64,000 nucleotides of DNA from CAIQPS01 sp963843455. GTDB taxonomy: Bacteria; Actinomycetota; Thermoleophilia; RBG-16-64-13. The translations under genes and the position numbers were made by a program. The notes beneath the pieces are model-generated. The model was not told the DNA's origin. It saw only the letters and a list, made by a program, of their open reading frames with translations, and made no database searches. The stretch covers positions 186,001 through 250,000 of the forward strand of contig CAWJKE010000015.1 in assembly GCA_963843455.1 (NCBI GenBank), given 5' to 3'. Shown one piece after another: positions 1-8,074 of the stretch. Every line of letters starts with the position of its first letter. Within the stretch, counting starts at the first letter, position 1.

Positions 1-1809
1 CTCGAGGAGTTTGCGTCTGGTCGGCCGGGTGCTCTCTAGGTCCCAGTCCATCGCCTCCAAGAACTCTCGGTTCACGGCGGCTTGGTCGATGGTCACCCCG
101 GCAAGCGGCCCAGCTTCGAGCGGAGGCCTGCCCTCCAGTCTACCGGAGACGACGTATTCCAGCGGATTCAGGCCTTCGCGTATGTTGAATGCCTGCCGGA
201 GGTTGGCGATCCTCTCGCCGGTGGTCAGCAGCTCTTCCAGGTCCATGTCCCAGCCGGTGACGGCGTTGATGAACTCGATAAGGGTATCGACGTGCGGGTA
301 CATCCCGACGACAAAGATGCACAGCCCCAGACTCTCGAGCGCGTTATTGAAGACCACATCGACCTTCTGAGCCTCTCCGCGGCCGCTCCAGGCGCCGGGT
401 TCGTAGAACGGCACCGGTAGCCCAGGAGGGACAAAAGCCCCGTGCCAGCGCATGTGGCGAGCCGGAGTGGCGTCCATGCGGTAGCAGGACGCGAACCCGT
501 ATTCGAACTTGGGATTGTGCGCCGGCGGCTCTTGGCCGTGGATGTGGATGGCATAGCGGTCGGCGCCCTTGCCGATCTTCTCGGCAGCCACTTTGACCCC
601 ATCAGCGAGAACGTCGCCGAAGCCCTCCCGCGCACCCAAGGCTTCCAGTATCGCGACGATCGCGCGGTGGTTCCCCCAGGTGAGCTCGATACCGCCGGTA
701 TCCGCAGCAGTGATGACACCGTTCTCATAGCATTCGATGGCAAACGCCACCACCGCTCCGGCGGAGATCGTATCCAGCCCCAGCCGGTTGCAGATGTCGT
801 TGGCTTTGATGATCGACTCGAGATTGTCGTTCAGGCAGTTCGTGCCGAACATGCTGACGGTCTCGTACTCCGGCTTGTGGACGCCGCGGCCGTACTCGTA
901 CTCTTCCGCGCCTTCCTTCATAAGACCGCCGCAGCCGATGGGGCAGCGGTAGCAAGCGTACTTGCGCTGCACCCGCTCCATCACCGCGTCGACTCCAATC
1001 TTCGCTATGCCGGGGAAGTCGATCTCGGTGACCCCGTTCCAGTTCTTCACCGGGGTATCCCCGATCTTGGCGAAAGGCACGATGACCGCGACGGTGCCGA
1101 AGTTTCGGAATTCGTCGACCAACCCACGCAGTTGCCTGGTGGACGTCCGGCGCAGTTGGGTGGCCGCGGCGGCGTCGAACACCGGGACGTCGACGCCGCC
1201 TTTGGCCACCACCGCTTTGAGCTTCTTGGAGCCCATAACGGCCCCGAGGCCGGAACGGGCAGCCGCCCGGCCTTTATCGGTCATGATCCCGGATATCAAC
1301 GAGAGCTTCTCGCCCGAAGGCCCGATGGACGCAACTTCCACGTCGTTGTCCAGCTCCGCTCGGAGCACGTCTTCCGTGTCGTGGGTGTCTCTTCCCCAGA
1401 GATGACTTGCGTCGCGGATCTCCGCGGCGCCGTCGGCGAGCAGCAGATAGACCGGCTCCTCAGACGCGCCCGTGAAGAACACCGCATCGTAGCCCGCGAA
1501 GCGCATGAAAGGACCGAAGTTCCCCCCGGAGTTCGAGTCACCCCAGGTGCCGGTGAGCGGCGACTTCCCCACCACCGCGTACCTCGACCCGCCAGGGGCG
1601 GCGGTGCCGGTGAGGGTGCCGCTGAGAAACCCCAGGATGTTTTCCGGCCCAAGGGCGTCAACACCGGCGGGCATGCGGTCGAACAGTATCCGCGCACCCA
1701 GTCCGAAGCCTCCCAGGTATCTGCGGCAGACGGCCTCTTCGAGCACTTCCTCTTTCAAGGTGCGAGTGGTGAGGTCGACCCACAGTATCTTTCCGCAGTA
1801 CCCGTTCAT
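1..1809 (-). CDS. Aldehyde:ferredoxin oxidoreductase (tungsten enzyme), 3' end outside window
   Basis: Oxidises aldehydes to carboxylates with ferredoxin as acceptor, using a tungsten or molybdenum bis-pterin cofactor and one [4Fe-4S] cluster. The frame is open from an ATG at 1809 to the left edge: 603 codons with no stop, so the gene is cut by the window. The N-terminus (MNGYCGKILWVDLT) and the SGLGAVMGSKKLKAVV segment are typical of the family. The cluster ligands CYRCPIGC near residue 287, followed by the fourth Cys in FGTNCLND, are present, as is the pterin-binding stretch DICNRLGLDT. It is the last visible gene of a minus-strand operon, 30 bases after the ketopantoate-reductase-like gene. 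A paralogue lies at 38697-40568. The family assignment is firm; the substrate is unknown, and an aldehyde made by the upstream ThDP enzyme is a reasonable guess. Confidence 0.95.
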   Translation of the reverse strand, partial: MNGYCGKILWVDLTTRTLKEEVLEEAVCRRYLGGFGLGARILFDRMPAGVDALGPENILGFLSGTLTGTAAPGGSRYAVVGKSPLTGTWGDSNSGGNFGPFMRFAGYDAVFFTGASEEPVYLLLADGAAEIRDASHLWGRDTHDTEDVLRAELDNDVEVASIGPSGEKLSLISGIMTDKGRAAARSGLGAVMGSKKLKAVVAKGGVDVPVFDAAAATQLRRTSTRQLRGLVDEFRNFGTVAVIVPFAKIGDTPVKNWNGVTEIDFPGIAKIGVDAVMERVQRKYACYRCPIGCGGLMKEGAEEYEYGRGVHKPEYETVSMFGTNCLNDNLESIIKANDICNRLGLDTISAGAVVAFAIECYENGVITAADTGGIELTWGNHRAIVAILEALGAREGFGDVLADGVKVAAEKIGKGADRYAIHIHGQEPPAHNPKFEYGFASCYRMDATPARHMRWHGAFVPPGLPVPFYEPGAWSGRGEAQKVDVVFNNALESLGLCIFVVGMYPHVDTLIEFINAVTGWDMDLEELLTTGERIANLRQAFNIREGLNPLEYVVSGRLEGRPPLEAGPLAGVTIDQAAVNREFLEAMDWDLESTRPTRRKLLE

Positions 1810-1839
1810 CAGGGCCACCCGTTCATCCGGCGCGCCCGC

Positions 1840-2784
1840 TCACGAACAGTTCTTCTCTTCCTGCAGCTTGACCAGTGCCACCATCACCTCGTTCACGGGC
1901 GTGGGGATCCCGAGCCGCCGGCCTTCGCGCACGATGCTGCCGTTGATGGCGTCGATCTCGGTGCGTCTACCCTTCTCCAGGTCCTGCAGCATGGAGCACT
2001 TGGGTTTGATGCCCGACGCGTGGAACCTCTCAATGGTGGCTACCAGGCCCTGAATCGGGTCGCCTGCGCCGCCATCGAGGTCGATGCCCGCCGCCTTGGT
2101 GACCGCCACGCATTCCTCGGCCATCTTGAGGATGAGTTCCTTGGCATGCGGGTAGGCGGCGTACTCGTCGTTGGTGAGCCTCATGGCCGTCCCCAGGGCC
2201 AGGGGAACGTTCTGCAGGACCTTGCCCCAGATCAGTTGCTGGACATTTTCCGAGATGGCCACATCCACATCGGTGGTCCGAAGAATGTCCGCTATCTGTT
2301 CTACTTCAGCGGTCACGACTCCGGTGGCAGGACCTATCTTCAACCCCCCCGTGCCGACCACCCAACTCAGCCGGTTGAGGCCCAGGGGCGTGACCACGCA
2401 CCAGAACACACCGCCCAGAACGTGGGCGTCGCTCCCCAGGACCTCCGTGATGGTCTCCACATTCCCTGCGCCGTTCTGGACCGAGAGCACCCAGGTGTCC
2501 TCGCCGATGATGGCCTTGGCCCCGGCGGCGGCGTCGCGGGTGGCGTTCGACTTGACTGCCAGCAGCACCAGGTCGACGACCCCCACCGTGGTCACGTCGC
2601 CGGTGATCTTGACCGGCGCGCGGAGGGTGCGGCCGTCCGACATGTCGATGGTGACGCCCCCATCCTGGATCGCGGCGACGACGTCGGGCCGCAGCTCCAC
2701 CAGCGTGACGTCCTGGCCGGCGGCGGCGAGTAGCGCGCCCAAGAGGCTGCCGATATTCCCCGCGCCGATTATCGCTATCTTCAC
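1840..2784 (-). CDS. Ketopantoate reductase family (ApbA/PanE-like) dehydrogenase
   Basis: This is a 314-residue NAD(P)-dependent 2-ketoacid reductase of the ApbA/PanE fold. The GTG start at 2784 is preceded by GGAGG four bases away. It begins directly at the Rossmann strand KIAIIGAGNIGS, and a longer in-frame extension would have no homology. The catalytic-type Lys lies in the WGKVLQN segment, and the helical C-terminal domain is complete. PanE proper makes pantoate for CoA synthesis. Here the gene sits between a ThDP decarboxylase and a tungsten aldehyde oxidoreductase with gaps of 20 and 30 bases. It may therefore reduce a different 2-keto acid in that pathway. The family is secure; the panE role is not assumed. 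Confidence 0.85.
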   Translation of the reverse strand: MKIAIIGAGNIGSLLGALLAAAGQDVTLVELRPDVVAAIQDGGVTIDMSDGRTLRAPVKITGDVTTVGVVDLVLLAVKSNATRDAAAGAKAIIGEDTWVLSVQNGAGNVETITEVLGSDAHVLGGVFWCVVTPLGLNRLSWVVGTGGLKIGPATGVVTAEVEQIADILRTTDVDVAISENVQQLIWGKVLQNVPLALGTAMRLTNDEYAAYPHAKELILKMAEECVAVTKAAGIDLDGGAGDPIQGLVATIERFHASGIKPKCSMLQDLEKGRRTEIDAINGSIVREGRRLGIPTPVNEVMVALVKLQEEKNCS

Positions 2785-2804
2785 TGTGCCTCCAGGAGCC
2801 GTGG

Positions 2805-4478
2805 TCAGAAGGACGGATCGATATCGACCTGAATCACATTGGCCACGCCAGAACCCAGGGCCTCCGTCAGCGCGGCGCGGAGGTCGCCGGGCTCGGTGAC
2901 CCGGCGGGCCGCAAGACCCATGCCTGCGGCGATGCTGCAGAAGTCGATATCCGGCGGGGAGAGCTCCGTGCCCAGGTTTCGGCCCTTGACGCCTTCGCCC
3001 ATCAGCTTGGTCTTCATGATGCGGACCTGCCGGTAGGCGGAGTTGGACAGGATGATGAAGGTCACGGGGATGCTGTCGTGAGCGGCGTTCCACAGACTCT
3101 GGATAGACCACATGGCGCTACCGTCGCCGCTGACGCACACTACCGGCCGGTCGGGCGAAGCCAGCTTCGCGCCCAGAGCTGTCGGCAGGCCGCCGCCGAT
3201 ACTGCCCCCGGTTCGGGCCCGCTGATACTCACGTAGCTGTTTGAGGGGCAACGTCCTTCTCAGAATCGCCGAGTAAGACCAGCAATCATCCACGATCCGG
3301 GTGCCCGGTTCGATGGCGTCACGTAGCTCGGCCATCATCCTGGTGCCGGAGATGGGCGTGTTGTCCCATTCCGTCACGATCTTCTTCTCGAAGGCCTCGA
3401 CCATCGCCCGCCTCTGGGCGGCGACAGCCACTGTCCGGTCGCCAATCGCAGCGCGGACGCCGGCCGTCAGCTTGGCTTCGAGTGCCTCGGTCAGATCGGT
3501 CAGAGCCACCTTGATGTCGCCCTCCACGCCGCAGGCGACGGGGAAGTTCTTGGCTATCTGCCAGGGATTGTTGTCGATCTGGATGACCTTGGTAGTGGAC
3601 GGTACGAGCGGCAGGGGCGTGGGTATGGCCTGCATGAAGAACATCGCCCCAACGACCACCAGCACGTCGAACTTCTCGAGGATGTCTCGGGTCGCGACGC
3701 TGTTTGGATCCAGGTCGCCGATGTACAACGGATGATGCACCGGGAAATTGACGTCGGCCATCCACGGCTGGTAGACGGGAGCGCCGATCTGCTCCGCGAA
3801 ACGGACCATCTCGTCCAACGCCTCGCACTTGGTCACGCCGTCCTCGACGATTATGCCCGGGTTCTGTGCGCCAAGGAGCAGTTCCACCGCAGCTTCGATG
3901 GAGCGATCGTCCGGGTGAAGCCTGGTGTAAGAATGTGCGCTCGGCTGGTACTCGAATTCGAAGGTGTTGGCCAGAACGTCAAGCGGCAGTGAGACCATCA
4001 CCGGCCCCGTGGGAGGGTGGGTGGCAATCTTGAACGCGCGCCGCATGGCCGTGGGCAGGTCCTCGGGACGGATCACTTCCGTCGCCCACTTGGTGAAGGG
4101 AGCGGCGATCTTCACCAGGTTGTCCGACATGGCCGCTTCTTCGGCCAGGATGCGGGTGTCCTGTTGCCCCACGGTGACCACCAGCGGGACCCCGCCCCAA
4201 TACGCGTTGGACAGCATGGGCATGCCGGCCGCCAGTCCCGTGCCGGTGTGCAGGTTGAGGACTCCGACCTTGCCGGAGGTGCGGGCATAGCCTTCGGCCA
4301 TGCCGACCGCTGCCAGCTCGTGCATGCAGAGCACGTACTTGATCTCCGGATGGTCTTCCATCACGTCCACGAACTGGGCTTCCGTGGCCCCGGGGATGCC
4401 GAAGACATACTCCACGCCTTCGGCGCGCAGTATCTGCATCAGTGCTTCTTTGCCCGTCACTGTGGACATCTTTCCCAT
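2805..4478 (-). CDS. Thiamine diphosphate-dependent decarboxylase/acetolactate synthase-like enzyme
   Basis: A 557-residue protein of the pyruvate oxidase/acetolactate synthase/benzoylformate decarboxylase superfamily with three domains in the usual order. The N-terminal Pyr domain contains the cofactor-activating Glu in CMHELAAVGMAEGYA. A central domain is followed by the C-terminal PP domain, whose ThDP/Mg motif begins GDGSAMWSIQ and ends at ILSNSAYR. An in-frame ATG three codons downstream (4469) has better spacing from GGAG and could be the true start. It is the first gene of the operon leading to the ketopantoate-reductase-like gene and the aldehyde:ferredoxin oxidoreductase. Decarboxylation of a 2-keto acid to an aldehyde that the oxidoreductase then oxidises would fit this order, but the substrate is inference. 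Confidence 0.85.
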   Translation of the reverse strand: MGKMSTVTGKEALMQILRAEGVEYVFGIPGATEAQFVDVMEDHPEIKYVLCMHELAAVGMAEGYARTSGKVGVLNLHTGTGLAAGMPMLSNAYWGGVPLVVTVGQQDTRILAEEAAMSDNLVKIAAPFTKWATEVIRPEDLPTAMRRAFKIATHPPTGPVMVSLPLDVLANTFEFEYQPSAHSYTRLHPDDRSIEAAVELLLGAQNPGIIVEDGVTKCEALDEMVRFAEQIGAPVYQPWMADVNFPVHHPLYIGDLDPNSVATRDILEKFDVLVVVGAMFFMQAIPTPLPLVPSTTKVIQIDNNPWQIAKNFPVACGVEGDIKVALTDLTEALEAKLTAGVRAAIGDRTVAVAAQRRAMVEAFEKKIVTEWDNTPISGTRMMAELRDAIEPGTRIVDDCWSYSAILRRTLPLKQLREYQRARTGGSIGGGLPTALGAKLASPDRPVVCVSGDGSAMWSIQSLWNAAHDSIPVTFIILSNSAYRQVRIMKTKLMGEGVKGRNLGTELSPPDIDFCSIAAGMGLAARRVTEPGDLRAALTEALGSGVANVIQVDIDPSF

Positions 4479-4536
4479 CTCCGATCCGTGTCGTCGGTGA
4501 AGCCGGCCGCCCTTTGTCTACACCATCTTACAAAGT

Positions 4537-4573
4537 GGCGCCGCAGCCGACAGGCCGTGTCGGCTGCGGCGCC
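4537..4573 (-). terminator. Strong hairpin terminator after the dehydratase-type gene
   Basis: Two perfect 16-base arms (4537-4552 and 4558-4573) with a 5-base loop lie just downstream of the stop at 4592. On the minus strand they are followed by CACTTTGT, a weak U-rich tract. The hairpin separates the dehydratase-type gene from the ThDP-enzyme operon. Confidence 0.75.
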
Positions 4574-4591
4574 AAGGAGTTGCCGCGCGAC

Positions 4592-5875
4592 TCAGGCAAG
4601 CATCTCCAGGAACGCCTCCACCCTCGTCTGCAGTTGGCCTACGTCGCCGGCAGAGTAGTCGGTGTCTATGCTCAGATAGCCGTAGCCCGCTTCGCGCGCC
4701 GCGCGCTCGACCGAGGTCGCCTCGATGCTGTAGGGGGTGCAGAACCTGAGGGCATAGTTGACGATGCCGTCCGCCCGGTACTCCTCCGCCAAGCGCAGCA
4801 CATCTTGGGTCCGCCCCTGATTGGGAGTGAAGCAGGCGCAGTTGATGTCGAGGTACTTGTCCGCGATGTCGTCAAGCATGGCTCCCACGGTCCGGCCGCT
4901 CTCGGGTACGAGCTTCTCGTAGTAGCGGGAGCCAGTGCAGAGTTCCTCCGCCACCACTACACCGCCCGCCTTCTCGATGACGTCGTGCAGTTTCCAGTTG
5001 GGGATACTCATGGGGCTGCCCGTTACGAGCAGGCGCGACGCATCCTTGGCGGCCACCCCTTGGCCGGCTGCCACACGCGCTTCGAGCTCGTCGGCGATCT
5101 TGTCAACCATCTGGGTGAACCTGGGAACATCATCGTAGAAGGCTATCTGAGTCGCCAGAAGGGCGTCCTTGCCCGAGATCGGCACCGGTGAGACCTTCCT
5201 GGTGGCGTTCAGGCGCTGAAGCGCGCGACGCTTGCCGTTGACCTCTTCGATGGCGCGGGCCAGGTTCTCTGCCGTGAGCTCCCGGCCGGTCACCTCCTGG
5301 AGCTTCTCCACCAGGCGGTCGATCTCGGCCCGCCAAAGGACTAGGTCGTGCGGCCGCTTCATTTGCGGGAGCTCCATGACATGAAGAGGCGCGTACTCGG
5401 CGAAGAGCTCGTAGGCCTTCTTCTTGCCGTCGCAGGTGGTCTCACCGATTATCAGGTCGGCCGACTCCACGTACGGGCACACCTTGCCCAGTTTGAAGCC
5501 CATGAAGGACTTGATGAGAGCGCAGGTACTGGCAGGTAGGAGGCGTTCGACCTTGTCGTAGGCCCACTCGGCGCCGGCACACAGCCCGACGGCGATTCCG
5601 CCCATCGCCCGGATTATCTCCTCGGGCACGTACAGGCAGAAGGTGCCTATCACCGCGCCACCGGCGGCCTTGTGGTCCTGTAGCTCCTTGATGCGCAGCC
5701 CGTGGATCTCGCTCATGACGAAATCGAAGTAGGCCATGCCCTCCGGCCGGTTCTCCTGGGTGAGATACGCCTGCTGATAGAGCTGGGGGATGGCGGCCAG
5801 AAGCATGTCATGCGCCTCAAGGTCGAGGCCAAGGCTCTGCCACATCGGTCGGTAGTCGATAGTCTCTGGGGTCAT
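4592..5875 (-). CDS. 2-hydroxyacyl-CoA dehydratase / double-cubane cluster family protein
   Basis: A 427-residue member of the HgdB/BcrB-C/DCCP family (2-hydroxyglutaryl-CoA dehydratase component D type). These proteins bind [4Fe-4S] or double-cubane clusters and carry out ATP-primed low-potential reductions. Cysteines occur in the expected family positions: TFCLYVPEE, STCALI, GKVCPYVE, GETTCDGKKK, EELCTGSR, INCACF and RFCTPY. Length and single-subunit form fit the double-cubane (YjiM-like) branch better than the two-subunit dehydratases. No ASKHA-type activating ATPase (HgdC/YjiL) is adjacent, and none is seen elsewhere in the window. The gene has its own long leader with a hairpin and a strong terminator, so it appears monocistronic. 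The substrate is unknown. Confidence 0.85.
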   Translation of the reverse strand: MTPETIDYRPMWQSLGLDLEAHDMLLAAIPQLYQQAYLTQENRPEGMAYFDFVMSEIHGLRIKELQDHKAAGGAVIGTFCLYVPEEIIRAMGGIAVGLCAGAEWAYDKVERLLPASTCALIKSFMGFKLGKVCPYVESADLIIGETTCDGKKKAYELFAEYAPLHVMELPQMKRPHDLVLWRAEIDRLVEKLQEVTGRELTAENLARAIEEVNGKRRALQRLNATRKVSPVPISGKDALLATQIAFYDDVPRFTQMVDKIADELEARVAAGQGVAAKDASRLLVTGSPMSIPNWKLHDVIEKAGGVVVAEELCTGSRYYEKLVPESGRTVGAMLDDIADKYLDINCACFTPNQGRTQDVLRLAEEYRADGIVNYALRFCTPYSIEATSVERAAREAGYGYLSIDTDYSAGDVGQLQTRVEAFLEMLA

Positions 5876-6043
5876 GGATGGCTCCTCTGTATGGGGGACA
5901 CAGGTCCCAACGATGGAACGGCAGCCGCTCGACGGGCGACCGGACCGTTCAGAGGAGCAACTGGCTCACACGAACAGGAAGGCTTTCTCCCGAGCGGCGT
6001 TAAGGGTGGCAGGAACGCATCCCGTGCGTCCCGGCACGGTGCG

Positions 6044-6134
6044 TCAGGTCTTGCGGCCAGCGCTCACTCGGTCACCTCCTTTGAGCTTGGCGGCGGACGA
6101 CGGGCTCCCGCCGCGGAAAAGGGTGACCGTGAGC
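6044..6134 (-). promoter_or_regulatory. Structured leader with sequestered Shine-Dalgarno and a 7-codon ORF
   Basis: The 287-base gap upstream of the dehydratase-type gene holds a long inverted repeat. The outer arms (6062-6076 and 6122-6134, GGTCACC/GGTGACC plus flanks with a 2-base bulge) enclose an inner GCGGCGG/CCGCCGC stem. On the minus strand the arm read second contains AAGGAGGTGA, a full anti-16S match. Seven bases later comes GTG (6067) opening a 7-codon frame, M-S-A-G-R-K-T-stop (6067-6044). Folding would hide this ribosome site. It does not match a riboswitch class I recognise. The rest of the gap, to 5876, shows no gene. Confidence 0.45.
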
Positions 6135-6162
6135 CTACGCAATGAAGTGCGGATGCGTCAAG

Positions 6163-7002
6163 CTACTGATACCATTCCGGCGCCTTGAGCCAGCCCTCGA
6201 ACTCCGGCATGCTGTGCGAGCAGAAGATCTCGGCGCCATACTGTGCCGCCACGTCCTTGATCCGTTGCAGCGATGCGACGCCCTTGACCGGATCCAGGTG
6301 GAACCCGCCTATGACCATCATCTCCAGGTTGCGCGGAGTCATTGCCGCGTCGCCGGTGAAGAGTATCGGCTTCCGCGAGGCGGCTCCGGCGCTCTCGCCA
6401 CCGAACTCCACCAGCAGGCTGTAGTGCCCGGCCGAATGTCCCAGAGTCTCGATCAGATGCACGCCTTTGGCCACCTCATAGTCGCCCCGGGTGAACTCGT
6501 ACTTGGGCGACGCCCCCCGGTCCCCGTCGCCTTCGCTGCCAAGGTCGAGTCCGTCCCGCGCCGCTGCCAGCCCCGGGTCGAAGCTGAGGTCCGAGTAGCT
6601 CATCCGCTCGAACAGCGGCGGCTTCTGTGCCTGCGCGTACTCATCAGCGTGGCAGTAGATCAGCGCCTTAGGAAAGAACTCGTGCCCGCCGCAGTGATCG
6701 ATGTGCAGATGAGAGCTGAGGATGTGGGTCACGTCGGATGGCTCGAGTCCCAGCTTGGCCAGTTGAGCGGGGAGGGTCTGATCCGGGGTCTGCAGCGGTT
6801 GGTCGCCGGGAATATAGGTCTGCATGTGGAGCAGGTCGAAGCCCGTGTCGTAGATGAAGAGGCCGTCTTCGTGATCGATGAGCACCGAGTACACCGGGAA
6901 CCTGATGTCGCCGCTCGGGCCGCGGTTCCAGTAGATCTTGTAGCCATCGATGGCGAGCGAGCCGCCGTCGAGCAGACACACGCGAGTCGGTTTCACACTC
7001 AT
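6163..7002 (-). CDS. Metallo-beta-lactamase-fold hydrolase (lactonase-like)
   Basis: A 279-residue metal hydrolase of the MBL superfamily, closest in layout to N-acyl-homoserine-lactonase-type enzymes. The metal-binding motif HLHIDHCGG is at about residues 98-106. Later ligands are visible in ETLGHSAGH, FTGDAAM and the C-terminal SHSMPEF. The ATG at 7002 overlaps the stop of the amidohydrolase by four bases (ATGA), so the two are translationally coupled and the start is well fixed. A Gly/Asp-rich insertion (around GSEGDGDRGASP) sits between the second and third motifs. In this operon it may open a lactone or hydrolyse an ester arising from the amidohydrolase substrate; that is inference. Confidence 0.85.
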   Translation of the reverse strand: MSVKPTRVCLLDGGSLAIDGYKIYWNRGPSGDIRFPVYSVLIDHEDGLFIYDTGFDLLHMQTYIPGDQPLQTPDQTLPAQLAKLGLEPSDVTHILSSHLHIDHCGGHEFFPKALIYCHADEYAQAQKPPLFERMSYSDLSFDPGLAAARDGLDLGSEGDGDRGASPKYEFTRGDYEVAKGVHLIETLGHSAGHYSLLVEFGGESAGAASRKPILFTGDAAMTPRNLEMMVIGGFHLDPVKGVASLQRIKDVAAQYGAEIFCSHSMPEFEGWLKAPEWYQ

Positions 7003-8024
7003 ACCTGCACCCCCAGCGCAGCCGCGTTCTTTTCGTAGAGCATTTCCTTTTCCGCCTCGGATAAACCTCGGCCCTCGAGAAAAGCCAGACACTCGTCCAT
7101 GTTGCCATACGGATAGTCGCTGCCGAAGACCACGTGCTCCTTGCCCAAGTCGTTCCAGGAGCAGCCAAAGGCGCCGGGGAGATAGTTGCAGCTCGTCGAC
7201 ACCCACATGTTCTCGCGCAGATACTCGCTCGGCTTGCGCTTGAGCGGGACGAAGGCGCCCGAGTCGGCCGCGACATGCGCGAAGTTGGCCGCGAAGTCGA
7301 TGCGGTCGAGGAGGAACGGCAGGCCCTCTCCATAGTGGCCGACAGCGACCTTGAGGTTCGGATAGGCGTCGAAGGCGCCGCTCAGCACCAGCCGGAACAT
7401 GACCAGCGCCGTCTCCATCCCGAAGCCGAAGCCCGGGCCCGCCAGCGCCAGGCCGTAGGTCCAGAACTCCTTGATCATAGGAACGGTGGGATGCAGGTAG
7501 ACGGGCACGTCCAGCTCGGCGCATTTCGCCAGGACGGGCCAGTATTGCTTCTCGTCGATGTACGAGTCGCCGTAGTTGCAGTGCGTCTTCCACCCCTTGA
7601 AGCCGAGCTCCTTGACGCAGCGCTCGAGTTCCTTCACCGCCTCCTCGGGCCGCTTGGGGCACAGGGCCGCGTAGCCGATGAAGCGATCCGGATAATGGGC
7701 GATCGCGGCAGCCAGTTCGTCGTTGGCCTCCCGCGCGAGCCTCGTCGCCCATGACGGTTCCAGTTGCTCGATGCCGGGCGCAGTCAGGGAGAGGACGGCC
7801 ACATCGACCCCCGCCGCGTCCATGGCAGCGACCCGCCCTGCGCCAATGTCGAGCAGCTTGTCGAGGAGCGCGTCCGGATAGGGCTCGGCCGCGTCGGGCT
7901 GGTAGTACAGACGGCGATTGCCCGTGACCGGGTCCTGGGCCAAGCGCGGGTAGCCGGGATTGGCGGTGAGGGCATCGACCCAGCCCTGGGTGGCGAAATG
8001 CACCTCGAAATCGATCTTCTTCAT
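6999..8024 (-). CDS. Amidohydrolase-2 family protein (decarboxylase-like)
   Basis: A 341-residue TIM-barrel metal enzyme of the amidohydrolase-related/ACMSD-gamma-resorcylate decarboxylase group. The N-terminal metal site reads EVHFAT (residues 7-12). Further ligand segments are VPVYLHPTVP, VAVGHYGEGLPFL and HVVFGSDYPYG, the last carrying the conserved Asp. Family members usually decarboxylate hydroxyaromatic or muconate-type acids without oxidation. GGAGGG precedes the ATG at 8024 by five bases. It lies between a transhydroxylase-like molybdoenzyme (50-base gap) and the MBL-fold hydrolase (4-base overlap). A role in anaerobic breakdown of hydroxylated aromatics is suggested by context only. 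Confidence 0.85.
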   Translation of the reverse strand: MKKIDFEVHFATQGWVDALTANPGYPRLAQDPVTGNRRLYYQPDAAEPYPDALLDKLLDIGAGRVAAMDAAGVDVAVLSLTAPGIEQLEPSWATRLAREANDELAAAIAHYPDRFIGYAALCPKRPEEAVKELERCVKELGFKGWKTHCNYGDSYIDEKQYWPVLAKCAELDVPVYLHPTVPMIKEFWTYGLALAGPGFGFGMETALVMFRLVLSGAFDAYPNLKVAVGHYGEGLPFLLDRIDFAANFAHVAADSGAFVPLKRKPSEYLRENMWVSTSCNYLPGAFGCSWNDLGKEHVVFGSDYPYGNMDECLAFLEGRGLSEAEKEMLYEKNAAALGVQV

Positions 8025-8074
8025 CTGTGCCCTCCCGAGTTCGGTCGCCGTTCGCCGCTCATCTCACAGTCCAC

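Noticed and set aside
442..2733. A 763-codon open frame on the plus strand
   Set aside because: It is the antisense of the AOR and ketopantoate-reductase genes; high GC keeps the opposite strand open, and its protein has no recognisable family.
1840..2784. Naming the gene panE
   Set aside because: The operon context with a ThDP decarboxylase and AOR suggests another 2-keto acid, so the symbol would over-claim.
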